Source: Lysinibacillus capsici
Lineage (GTDB): Bacteria > Bacillota > Bacilli > Bacillales_A > Planococcaceae
DNA length: 64,000 bases
Assembly (NCBI RefSeq): GCF_003367505.1
Contig: NZ_PXXX01000004.1
Location: 62,001-126,000 of the forward strand
Direction of reading: 5' to 3'
Every line of letters begins with the position of its first letter. Positions within the stretch are counted from its first letter, which is position 1. A program made the position numbers and the translations under genes. The notes below the pieces were generated by a model. The model was not told the DNA's origin, did no database searches, and worked only from the letters and a program-made list of their open reading frames with translations. Positions 11,201-18,284 of this stretch are shown here, piece after piece.

Positions 11201-13436
11201 CTGACGAAGCTTTATGAGTTGCCGTTTCTTTCACTCTCGTGATAAACATATACCCAGTATTAGGAGTAAGTTCACTAAAGATCGGACTATCCTGCCAGGT
11301 CGTCCCGTTATCTTTACTATATTCTTGACCTGCTACTCCATGTACCATAATACTTGTTGTTGTTTTACTGGCTTCAGTTGGTGCTGATGGAGCACTTGGT
11401 CCATCTGCTTTTTCCACAGTTGCCGTCACTTCACTCGTTACACTTCCTGTCGCATTCGTTCCATCGGCAGTAACTGTAACCTTGAGTTTCTCACCAATAT
11501 CCGCCTCTACCAATGCATACGTGGACGAGGTCGCCCCTGGAATTACCGTGTTCCCTCTATACCATTGATAGGTTGGTACATCTGATGCCGTTATTGGTGT
11601 ATACGTGATGCCACTAATATCCGAGGTTAATACGTTTCCATACTGTGTCTCTCCTGCAATACTTACCGTGCCTCCTATTACTGGAATCGCTACAGGTTGA
11701 GTTTGGATTGGTGCCTCTGCACTTACTAGTGATGCCTTATGAGTCGCAGTTTCTCTCACTCTCGTGATAAAAATATATTCCGTATCTGAAGTGAGTCCAC
11801 TAAAGATTGGACTATCCTGCCAGGTCGTCCCGTTATCTCTACTGTATTCTTGATCTGCTACTCCATTTAGCGTAATACTTGTCGGCGTTTTACTGGCTTC
11901 AGTTGGTGCTGACGGTGCACTTGGACCATTCGCTTTTTCCACAGTTGCCGTCGCTCCACTCGTTACACTTCCTGTCGCATGCGTTCCATCGGCACTAACT
12001 GTAACCTTGAGTTTCTCACCGATATCGGCCTCTGCCAACGTATATGTGAATGAGGTCGCTCCTGGAATTACCGTGTTCCCTCTATACCATTGATAGGTTG
12101 GCACATCCGCTGTCGTTGTTGGTGTATACGTGATACCACTAATATCCGCGGTTAGCACACCATCATACTTAGCCTCTCCTGTGATGCTTACCGTGCCTCC
12201 CAATTCTGGCAAAACAGTTAGTGTCTCAAACATCTCATTTTCACCATAACTAGTCCCCACCGAATTTTTCGCGTACGCTCGGTAATAATAAGTACTACTT
12301 GGATTAAGACCTGATAGATCGACACTAAACGCTCCCGTTGTTCCAATAGCAGTTACTTTCTCACTATTCTCCGTAGTTGGTTCGGTACTCGTTGAATACA
12401 CAATTCCACGTTCTGTAATCTCGGCCCCTCCATCAAAAGTTACCTCCCCACCTACCGTTGCACCTGTACTCGTAATATTTGTCGCTGGGGTTAAGGTTAT
12501 AACTGCGGGTGCTTGAGTCGGTACATCTGGATTCCCATACAGTATAGTTCCACTATTACCAACTACTACAAACTGGCCATTTCCATAAGTAACCCCCTGT
12601 AAAATAGTTTTACCTAAACCAACCGCTTGTTCATACCAATTTATTCCATTTTTAGAGTAATATACTTTACCAGAAGCTGCAACTGTTACATAATGACCAT
12701 TTCCATAAGATACACTAGTTAAGAGGAAAGACATTGCATCTACTGGTAAATTGTATTGAATTGTCCAATATACCCCATCTGGTGAGGTGAGAATCGTTCC
12801 ATTTTGACCAACGACCACATATTGACCATTTGCATAAATTACAGATCTTAAAATATTTTTGGTATTAGAGGTTTGCAATAACCAATTTTCCCCATCTGGA
12901 GATGTTAATATCGTTCCACCAGCACCTACTGCGACGAATTGATTATTAGCGTATATTACACCATAAAGATGATTTGTCTGTGGGGTTTTTTTTTGCCATG
13001 TCACCCCATTGCTTGAAACATACATATTACCTAAATTACCAACAGTAACATATTTATTATATCCATATGTTACTGAATGAAGAGGGGTGCTACTATCTAC
13101 TGAAGTAGCTGTTGTCCATGTTTGCCCATCTGATGACGTATAAAAATTAGATGAATTGTCAACTGCCATAAAATGATTATTTTCATAAACTACTGAGTTA
13201 ATTGTTTGTAAGGAAGTTATAATAGTTGATTGTGTCCATGATGATCCATTTGTTGAATAATAAGCCTTACCAGTAGTATCAGTAACTACATATTTACCAT
13301 CACCATAAGCCACTGCTTTATAGTTTACACTTGGTGGTGTTGCTAGTGTAAAATCAGCAAATGTACTGGGTATCCATTGAAAAAATAATAGAAAGATTAG
13401 TAGGATACTTACTATTTTCTTATAACGTTGTCTCAT
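8265..13436 (-). CDS. Giant SLH-anchored surface protein with beta-propeller-like, Ig/FN3-like and InlB-type repeats
   Basis: A secreted, wall-bound protein of 1723 residues. The start at 13436 follows GGAGGAG; the longest frame adds six residues. In order: signal peptide (1-27); seven repeats of about 42 residues with a VGxxGTILTSPDGxxW pattern (30-310), consistent with a seven-bladed propeller; an FN3-like module (about 320-405); four tandem 175-residue units (about 410-1108); two Listeria-Bacteroides (InlB B) repeats ending in YAKW (about 1112-1262); a Pro/Ser/Asp linker; an unrecognised domain (1290-1520); and SLH modules with TRAQMA motifs to the end, the last one incomplete. SLH domains bind pyruvylated wall polymer. 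The 60-base gap from the collar gene suggests possible co-transcription. Probable role is adhesion, but that is inference. Confidence 0.9.
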   Translation of the reverse strand: MRQRYKKIVSILLIFLLFFQWIPSTFADFTLATPPSVNYKAVAYGDGKYVVTDTTGKAYYSTNGSSWTQSTIITSLQTINSVVYENNHFMAVDNSSNFYTSSDGQTWTTATSVDSSTPLHSVTYGYNKYVTVGNLGNMYVSSNGVTWQKKTPQTNHLYGVIYANNQFVAVGAGGTILTSPDGENWLLQTSNTKNILRSVIYANGQYVVVGQNGTILTSPDGVYWTIQYNLPVDAMSFLLTSVSYGNGHYVTVAASGKVYYSKNGINWYEQAVGLGKTILQGVTYGNGQFVVVGNSGTILYGNPDVPTQAPAVITLTPATNITSTGATVGGEVTFDGGAEITERGIVYSTSTEPTTENSEKVTAIGTTGAFSVDLSGLNPSSTYYYRAYAKNSVGTSYGENEMFETLTVLPELGGTVSITGEAKYDGVLTADISGITYTPTTTADVPTYQWYRGNTVIPGATSFTYTLAEADIGEKLKVTVSADGTHATGSVTSGATATVEKANGPSAPSAPTEASKTPTSITLNGVADQEYSRDNGTTWQDSPIFSGLTSDTEYIFITRVRETATHKASLVSAEAPIQTQPVAIPVIGGTVSIAGETQYGNVLTSDISGITYTPITASDVPTYQWYRGNTVIPGATSSTYALVEADIGEKLKVTVTADGTNATGSVTSEVTATVEKADGPSAPSAPTEASKTTTSIMVHGVAGQEYSKDNGTTWQDSPIFSELTPNTGYMFITRVKETATHKASSVSIGTPIQTQPVAIPVIGGTVSIAGETKYGSMLTADISGITYTSTTIEDVPTYQWYRGNTAISGATSPTYTLVQADIGETIKVTVTADGTNATGSITSGETAFVEKADGPSAPPAPTEASKTSTSITLNGEVGQEYSKDNGATWQDSLIFNGLIPETEYTFITRVKETPTHKASLVSTGTSIQTQTQPVAVPEMGGTISITGETKYGSVLTADISGITYTPPTTADAPTYEWYRGNTAISGANSSTYMLVQADIGETIKVRASADGTNATGSVMSGETTIVEKVDGPSAPPAPTVASKTSTNITLNGVVGQEYSRDNGTTWQDSPIFSELTPDTEYTFITRVKETATHKASLVSAGTLENTSVISTFTITYNGNTNTGGTAPTDSETYEQGETVTVLGNIGNLVKVGYTFEGWNTQADGRGIDYASASTVLMGSGNIILYAKWNPVTVTHTVSFDVAGGSAVSNQTVVHEGKASQPTKAPTKAGYTFGGWYTNNAYTTPYNFNTVITANTVIYAKWISNNTGGDNTDPSPNPDSGSSTPSTNVEEIVVDVESGNGDVVSKTTIKRAKNVENTMNDDVTLTAVSATETIRKLKEQGNDKARIIIPDEKDQVNQVQVSIPKNVLSILQNGAVHLEIVTDNVRIEVPKTSLEMFNENLYFRLVPIKGHDKQLEIEEQAKRETVVQQLVEGGVVKLLGRPMTIETNMQSRPVKLTMPLPTDLTDGQLANLAIFIEHSDGTKEVVRGKIVEYQKGIGLQFEVNKFSTFSILYLPEKEEVKEPTTEGVTHLPYIQGYPDGTFRPNAPVTRAQMASMFARQLTGNAIPQAKATYTDTFQHDAKDAIEFAKEKGLFKGVTATNFNPNGLITRAQMATVAARWIEQQCVERPDADFCPPTSQSAVFKDVSVHHWAGQAIDTVNAAEIMTGITADTFNPDGFLTRAQAVKVLNRLFERQVLIEDQTPLFKDVPKHHWAFYEIQEAAKK
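10110..12210 (-). repeat. Four tandem 525-531 bp repeats inside the surface-protein gene
   Basis: The same anchor (CCTCC[TC] within the codons for the GGT motif) recurs at 12196, 11671, 11146 and 10615, which gives periods of 525, 525 and 531 bases. The extra 6 bases in the last period come from one additional Gln-Thr pair. Each unit encodes a GGTVSI-to-VEK Ig-like part with YQWYRGN (YEWYRGN in the last unit), then an FN3-like part with YS-DNG-TWQDS. Sequence identity between units is high at the DNA level. Confidence 0.9.
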
Positions 13437-13514
13437 AAATATCTCCTCCAACAAAACTATTCCTTCTATGTATCAAATAAAGAAATGTTATATGAACCTA
13501 GCATTTTGCAACAC

Positions 13515-14165
13515 CTACTGTTGACTAGGAAATATCCCCTGAATACATATGATAAAATTCAATGCTTGGAAAGGCTGCCGAATATCCAATGCAGAAGGCG
13601 CCAATTGTCCCGCTGGCGCAATCGTGGTTGTTACATTCCCACTCACTGTTCCACCTGAGACAGAAAATGGCTTCAAGTTTGTATCCGTAGTTCCCGCTGT
13701 ATAAAAATCTGCTGTTCCCATACCTTGATCTACAGAGGCTGCAAGGCTTGCATTATTTGGTGAATTACTTCCTCCCCCTTGAGAGGAGGCTGGGATTGCA
13801 ACGTTCATATTACTTACTGTTAGATTAGATGTAGACGTAGTTGCACTATGAGTATGTTGTGGCATATTTAATGGAGAAAGGGTTATTTTCTCCACACCGC
13901 CAGTCTGTCCTAGATTACACGGAGTGACTCCTTGTGGTATAGTTCCTCCCATTCCCCCATTCCCACACGCGCCTCCTGGCACACGTCCATTTAAGTTTGG
14001 TAAACAAAAAGTATTCTTTCCGTCTCCACCATATCGATTTCCTAATACAGCAAATAAAGCTTGATTCTGTTGAATTGGAAGTTCTTGACCGTTGCAAAAT
14101 GCCCAGTACTTTGGAGCAAATGGTGCTGGCCATGCAACAATAGATCCCATATACATTTCGGCCAT
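13515..14165 (-). CDS. Phage tail collar domain protein (microcystin-dependent-protein family)
   Basis: The N-terminal 60 residues match the tail-collar domain: GSIVAWPAPFAPKYWAFCNGQ, then LFAVLGNRYGGDG and FCLPNLNGRVP. The middle is rich in Gly, Ser, Thr and Asn, and the C-terminus ends in the usual QALNFIICIQGIFPS. The start is the ATG at 14165, which follows AGTGAGGT; the longest frame begins with the GTG inside that site. Such proteins occur in phage tail fibres but also as stand-alone bacterial genes, often near acetyltransferases. No other phage gene is present, so this is probably a domesticated or non-phage surface/fibre protein. Confidence 0.85.
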   Translation of the reverse strand: MAEMYMGSIVAWPAPFAPKYWAFCNGQELPIQQNQALFAVLGNRYGGDGKNTFCLPNLNGRVPGGACGNGGMGGTIPQGVTPCNLGQTGGVEKITLSPLNMPQHTHSATTSTSNLTVSNMNVAIPASSQGGGSNSPNNASLAASVDQGMGTADFYTAGTTDTNLKPFSVSGGTVSGNVTTTIAPAGQLAPSALDIRQPFQALNFIICIQGIFPSQQ

Positions 14166-14197
14166 AATTTTATACCTCACTTTAATTTTATTTATTC

Positions 14198-14308
14198 TTA
14201 CTGAGGGAAATTTCCTTTAATACAAATACGCTTGAAAGGTTCTCCGACACTCATAGTTAACTTAAAAATCGTATAAGTATTCCAATCATTTAAAAATCGG
14301 CAGTTCCC
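14198..14308 (-). pseudogene. Remnant coding fragment resembling a collar-protein C-terminus
   Basis: An open stretch of 36 codons with no start and no RBS ends in ICIKGNFPQ-stop. The intact collar gene just downstream ends in ICIQGIFPSQQ-stop. The flanking DNA also aligns (GCTTG-AAAGG and AGGAAAT-type blocks at matching distances from the stop). The simplest reading is the 3' end of a lost neighbouring tail-type gene. It could instead be chance similarity over a short stretch. Confidence 0.4.
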
Positions 14309-14359
14309 TCACTTTAACTCCAATGACAAAACTACTTAGTAAGTTCAAAGAAACATTCA

Positions 14360-14851
14360 TTATTTCCTATGCCACGCCATCATCACATGCGGCACTACCT
14401 CTCCGGTAACAACAAACCCACATCTCTCATACAACCTCTGTGCAGGATTCCCCATCAACACAGTTAATTCTATTGGCAATCTAGATTCAGCAGCTACATG
14501 CTGAAATTCCCTCAATAGCACTGTACAGATTCCTCTACCTCTAAATTCAGAAAGTATGAAAATATCAATCAGACGTATTGCTTCTTGCTGTACCTCGGTT
14601 ATTAATCTACCAATACCTACACCTTCATACATTATGATTTCATATTTGGCATTAGGAAATTGTTGCTGATAAGAAGCTTTTTGAGCATCGTATTGCATAC
14701 GTAATAAACCTTCTATTTGTTGCTCATCCAATTCTAATATGGCAAATTCATTTTTTCTTGTAGATACAAATAATGAATAAAGGGTATCTTCCTCTTCACT
14801 TAATGCCACTCGCAATTTCACTTTATCTTTCATTTTTGCTTTGCCACTCAC
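14360..14851 (-). CDS. GNAT-family N-acetyltransferase (paralogue of 18285-18746)
   Basis: This has the acetyl-CoA-binding GNAT pattern: a strand with RLIDIFILSEFRGRGICTVLL (the R/Q-x-x-G-x-G/A loop) and the C-terminal NPAQRLYERCGF. It aligns along its whole length with the GNAT at the other end of the cluster, including a shared internal MQ-AQ-YQQQFP segment. The first codon of the frame is a GTG that overlaps the AGAGGTGA site; the ATG at 14833 is an alternative start but is rather far from it. It lies 25 bases after the first coiled-coil gene. The substrate is unknown; acylation of a cluster protein is a guess. Confidence 0.85.
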   Translation of the reverse strand: MSGKAKMKDKVKLRVALSEEEDTLYSLFVSTRKNEFAILELDEQQIEGLLRMQYDAQKASYQQQFPNAKYEIIMYEGVGIGRLITEVQQEAIRLIDIFILSEFRGRGICTVLLREFQHVAAESRLPIELTVLMGNPAQRLYERCGFVVTGEVVPHVMMAWHRK

Positions 14852-14876
14852 CTCTTTCCTGAAATTTCAAACAATA

Positions 14877-15995
14877 TTAAGCAACACTCGCTAAAATATC
14901 CTTATTTTCTTCTTGTATAGCTTCGATTTCTTGAATTTCCATTTCTAAAACTCTTGCTATCTCGGATGGTGTATGCTTTGTAAATAACATATACATAGCT
15001 TTTATTTTCTTTGCTTGATCTCCAGAGACTTTTAAAATATTGGAGATTTCAGCTAAATCCGTATGGTTCTCAATCAAATACGAACCTAATAAAGTATTAG
15101 TGACTTTTTGTAACTCATTTTGGTCCACAACGTTTTTACATAATGCTTCTGCAGCTATACTCGCTGCTACGGATAAATCCATCCCTTTTTCATGCATCCT
15201 TTTCATAGCATTAAATTGATCCGCCCATTTGCGTAATGTATAGTTTTGTTCCTTTACTAGGAAAACAAGCTCTCGATGATTTACATCCGTATCGTGTAAA
15301 AGTCCCGTCTCCTTAAAAGTCTTTGCAAGATCCTTAAAGAAAGCATTAACTTGACTTTGGCCACGATTAATCTCTTCTTTTGTCTTAGTTAAATCCTCTT
15401 TTGCCTTATTCGTTTCTGCTTGAATATTTTCAAAATACTCTTTGCGTAATTCCCCTTGAATAATTCCTGTAATAAGATAAAGGACAGCTGCTATTGCGCC
15501 AAGCGTACCAAGTTTTGCTACTAAGCTATCCAGCACTTTTATTTTTCCAATCCATTGATTCACAACAAATAATGTAAGCGCAACATATTTATCTAAAGTG
15601 ATTTTTTTATAAGAAGGCACAACGATTGATAAAGAAATCAATGGCAACGTATTTTTAAAGCACTTTCTCCATTCTAGGAATTCCATTAGCAAACTATTTA
15701 AATCATCTTGGATATCATGCTTTAAAATATTTAAGTCAATTGATGTTCCACTTAACTCACTTTTCAGCTCTTTTAAAAGCTTAATTGCTTGTGCCTTTCG
15801 CTCTGGATTATCTGTACGAAATATATGGTCTCCAATCCAAGCACTAATCTCTAAATCTTCGTCCAATAGCTTAGAAATGATACTATCAATTCCCTCTTTA
15901 CATTCAGCCAGCTTGTCTTCTACCTCATAAATATTTTTTAGGGAAGGTTGTAATTCTTCTACATAGGTTGCTAATGTCGCTTCTGTAATCGCCAT
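14877..15995 (-). CDS. Coiled-coil protein with central hydrophobic hairpin, paralogue A
   Basis: I do not recognise a named family with certainty. The 372-residue protein is almost all helix. It has an N-terminal LQPSLKNIYEVEDKL helix, FRTDNPERKAQAI, a long NILKHDIQDDLNSLL helix, the block LPLISLSIVVP, then hydrophobic segments (about 150-185, including GTLGAIAAVLYLITGII), and a second long coiled coil (EYFENIQAETNKAKEDL). The C-terminal 70 residues contain two helix-turn-helix-like units (DLAEISNILKVS and TPSEIARVLEME). No signal peptide is seen. Long helices around a hydrophobic hairpin is the plan of alpha-pore-forming toxins (ClyA, Hbl/Nhe, Xax). The start at 15995 matches paralogue B; an ATG three codons upstream is possible. 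Confidence 0.75.
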   Translation of the reverse strand: MAITEATLATYVEELQPSLKNIYEVEDKLAECKEGIDSIISKLLDEDLEISAWIGDHIFRTDNPERKAQAIKLLKELKSELSGTSIDLNILKHDIQDDLNSLLMEFLEWRKCFKNTLPLISLSIVVPSYKKITLDKYVALTLFVVNQWIGKIKVLDSLVAKLGTLGAIAAVLYLITGIIQGELRKEYFENIQAETNKAKEDLTKTKEEINRGQSQVNAFFKDLAKTFKETGLLHDTDVNHRELVFLVKEQNYTLRKWADQFNAMKRMHEKGMDLSVAASIAAEALCKNVVDQNELQKVTNTLLGSYLIENHTDLAEISNILKVSGDQAKKIKAMYMLFTKHTPSEIARVLEMEIQEIEAIQEENKDILASVA

Positions 15996-16022
15996 ATTAT
16001 CCATCCATTCTAAAATTATTTT

Positions 16023-17135
16023 TTAGCTAACAATTGCTATTAAATCGCTATTTGTCTCTTGAATTGTCATGACCTCGTTTACATCCATTTCCAAGACTTG
16101 TGCAATTTCATCTGGTGTATGCATTTTAAATAACATGTAGGTTGCTTTTACTTTTTTAATTCTTTCTAGGGACATATCAAGCTTTTGAGAAACTACACTA
16201 TTTTGCTCTCCCATTTCAATAAGGTAGGCACCCATTAACAGTTTGCTGTAATTGTCTAATTCATTTTCATCATCTTGTTTATTTACTAGATTTGCAGCAA
16301 CAACTTCTGCTGAAAATTCAATATCTAAGCCTTTATTAATCATTCGCTTCATCGAATCATATTGATCCGACCAACGTCTTAATGTGCCAGCCTGTTGTTT
16401 AACGAACGATACTAGCTCCTGATGGTTTGTATATGGCTTTGTTAACAAGCCTGTTTCTTGAAAGCTCTTTGCCACATCTTCAAAAAAGGCATTTACTTGC
16501 ACCTGCACATCATTGATATCCTGTCTTAACTTTTTAACATCCTCCATCGCAGCCTTTGTTTCTTTTTGGATATTTTCAAATAGCTCCATTCTTTTTTCGC
16601 CTTGAATTATTCCATCTATTAACACCACCACAACAATAAGACCTACAACACCTAACCCTAATACCTCAAATATTGGTAGTAATATATCTTTCAATACGAC
16701 GGTTAATACAAACCCTAGCATTAATCGATGAAAGGGATTAAAAGCCTGGAATTTAGGTACAGCTATGGAAAACGCAATAAATGGTAACCTATTATCAAAG
16801 TAAGTTTTCCAATCCCCATACTCTTTTAATAAAGTATTTAATTCATCTTGGATATCATGCTTTAAAATATTTAAATCAATTTTTGCATTACTTAATTCAT
16901 TGTTTAAGTCATTTAACAGTTGAATAGCTGTTTCTTTCCTTTTCGGGTTATCTGTCCGAAATAGATTGTCACCAAGCCATGCACCTAGGTCAAATCCTTC
17001 ATCTTTTAATTTAGATAAAATACTGTCTATATCTCCACCGGCTTTTCCAAGCTTGTCTTCTAGTTCAATTATATTTTTAATACTGGGTTGAAGTTCCTTT
17101 ACATAGTTGTCTAATTGATATTCCGAAATTGGCAT
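16023..17135 (-). CDS. Coiled-coil protein with central hydrophobic hairpin, paralogue B
   Basis: This 370-residue paralogue aligns with the neighbour at 14877 from end to end: MPISEYQLDNYVKELQPS at the start, FRTDNPKRKETAI, NILKHDIQDELNTLL, LPFIAFSIAVP, GIIQGE, and HTPDEIAQVLEMDVNEV near the end. Its central segment is the most hydrophobic of the three: two adjacent runs at about residues 140-180 (LMLGFVLTVVLKDILLPIF, then GVVGLIVVVVLI) that could form a membrane hairpin. No signal peptide is visible, so any export would be non-classical. It sits 18 and 19 bases from its neighbours, a tight operon. The pore-forming toxin comparison is structural inference, not homology I can prove. Confidence 0.78.
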   Translation of the reverse strand: MPISEYQLDNYVKELQPSIKNIIELEDKLGKAGGDIDSILSKLKDEGFDLGAWLGDNLFRTDNPKRKETAIQLLNDLNNELSNAKIDLNILKHDIQDELNTLLKEYGDWKTYFDNRLPFIAFSIAVPKFQAFNPFHRLMLGFVLTVVLKDILLPIFEVLGLGVVGLIVVVVLIDGIIQGEKRMELFENIQKETKAAMEDVKKLRQDINDVQVQVNAFFEDVAKSFQETGLLTKPYTNHQELVSFVKQQAGTLRRWSDQYDSMKRMINKGLDIEFSAEVVAANLVNKQDDENELDNYSKLLMGAYLIEMGEQNSVVSQKLDMSLERIKKVKATYMLFKMHTPDEIAQVLEMDVNEVMTIQETNSDLIAIVS

Positions 17136-17154
17136 AGCATTTTCTCCTTTCTGA

Positions 17155-18219
17155 TTAGGAAATAATTAAAGAAAATAATTCTTTATTTTCTTTATAAAAA
17201 GCTTCAATCTCCATAAATTCTAAATTCACTTCTTCAGCAACTACTGCTATGCTCTCTTGGTTTAGCAATAAGTATGCTGCTACTAACAGCTTTGCCTGTT
17301 GTTCTGATAGCTTTACATCTTGTGCTAATGTCACATAGTTCGCACCTGTTTCGAGTAGATAAGCTCCTTGTAAAACTCTCTGGTTTTGATAGATTTGTGC
17401 TGGTTCCTCTAAACTTTCGCTTAATACTTTTGCCGTTAGATGTATAGCTTCTTGGAATTCCATATCTTTTTCAAACATTGTATGAAGCATTTGATAATGG
17501 TCCGCCCATATTTTCAACTGCTCTCCCTTGCTCTTAATCTCTGTAATGACATCCTGTTGCGTATAGGGCGATTCTGACAACTTATCACTTTGATTTAAAT
17601 TAGAGACGACATCGCCAAATAGTTTGTCCAATTCATTTTCAGTATCCATAATGATTGACATTAATTTAGCAACACTGCTTTTTGCTTCATTTATTTGCTC
17701 TTTTATGTTCACATCAAAATTGTCTAGGGTTACTATTATTTCATTTACTTGACTCGATTCAATTGTTGCAGTTAGAAGGGGTAATTTTGTTACTATCTCT
17801 TTTTCAATTAAGAGGGACAGCAATATGTTGAATTGAACATTTGAAGAAAAACTTGTCTCAAAAGGGATGCTTGATACTGCAAATGGAAGTAGGGGAAGCA
17901 TTTCCTTAAAAGTTTGCTGTAATTCTCTGTTATTTTTTTGCAAAGTGTTTATTTCATTGACAAGTAGCTGTTTAATATGTGCCATACCAATTAAAGATTT
18001 TTGTAAATCCGATTGTAGTATTCTTACTTCTTCGAGATGTTTTTCTTTCTTTTTACTTGCTAATAAAAATCTCCTTTCTTTTTTTTGAATATAGTTTTTG
18101 ATACTGCTGTCAATGTGTACAATGACATTTTCGATTTGTCCCTCTAAATTAAAAAAGTACTGAATCGTTTGCCGTAAATTTTCTTCATATGTCTGTAAAG
18201 CCGAATTTGATATTGGCAC
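17155..18219 (-). CDS. Coiled-coil protein, divergent paralogue C without the hydrophobic hairpin
   Basis: This third family member (354 residues from the GTG at 18219) starts MPISNSALQTYEENL, which matches the MPISEYQLDNYVKEL start of paralogue B. The longest frame begins 25 codons earlier at 18294 and would overlap the GNAT gene; the RBS AGAGAGGTGA at 18227-18236 supports the GTG. The central part keeps LPLLPFAVSSIP but then lacks strong membrane segments. The two C-terminal helical units are kept (YVTLAQDVKLS and SIAVVAEEVNLE). Loss of the hairpin in one of three paralogues recalls three-part toxins, in which only some subunits insert in the membrane. Confidence 0.75.
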   Translation of the reverse strand: MPISNSALQTYEENLRQTIQYFFNLEGQIENVIVHIDSSIKNYIQKKERRFLLASKKKEKHLEEVRILQSDLQKSLIGMAHIKQLLVNEINTLQKNNRELQQTFKEMLPLLPFAVSSIPFETSFSSNVQFNILLSLLIEKEIVTKLPLLTATIESSQVNEIIVTLDNFDVNIKEQINEAKSSVAKLMSIIMDTENELDKLFGDVVSNLNQSDKLSESPYTQQDVITEIKSKGEQLKIWADHYQMLHTMFEKDMEFQEAIHLTAKVLSESLEEPAQIYQNQRVLQGAYLLETGANYVTLAQDVKLSEQQAKLLVAAYLLLNQESIAVVAEEVNLEFMEIEAFYKENKELFSLIIS

Positions 18220-18226
18220 TCCACAT

Positions 18227-18236
18227 TCACCTCTCT
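18227..18236 (-). promoter_or_regulatory. Ribosome binding site fixing the start of paralogue C
   Basis: On the minus strand AGAGAGGTGA ends 7 bases before a GTG codon at 18219. No comparable site precedes the ATG at 18294. The downstream residues align with the start of paralogue B, so two independent signs agree. Confidence 0.75.
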
Positions 18237-18284
18237 TTAGTCTTTCATAATGGACGGGAATCAGCTTTAAAAGACTTGATACGT

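Noticed and set aside
10110..12210. CRISPR array or other short-repeat array
   Set aside because: The repeats are 525 bp, in frame and protein-coding, with no spacer structure.
13515..14165. Prophage or phage-tail-like particle
   Set aside because: The collar-domain protein is the only phage-type gene; no capsid, terminase, holin, sheath, integrase or tape-measure gene is present.
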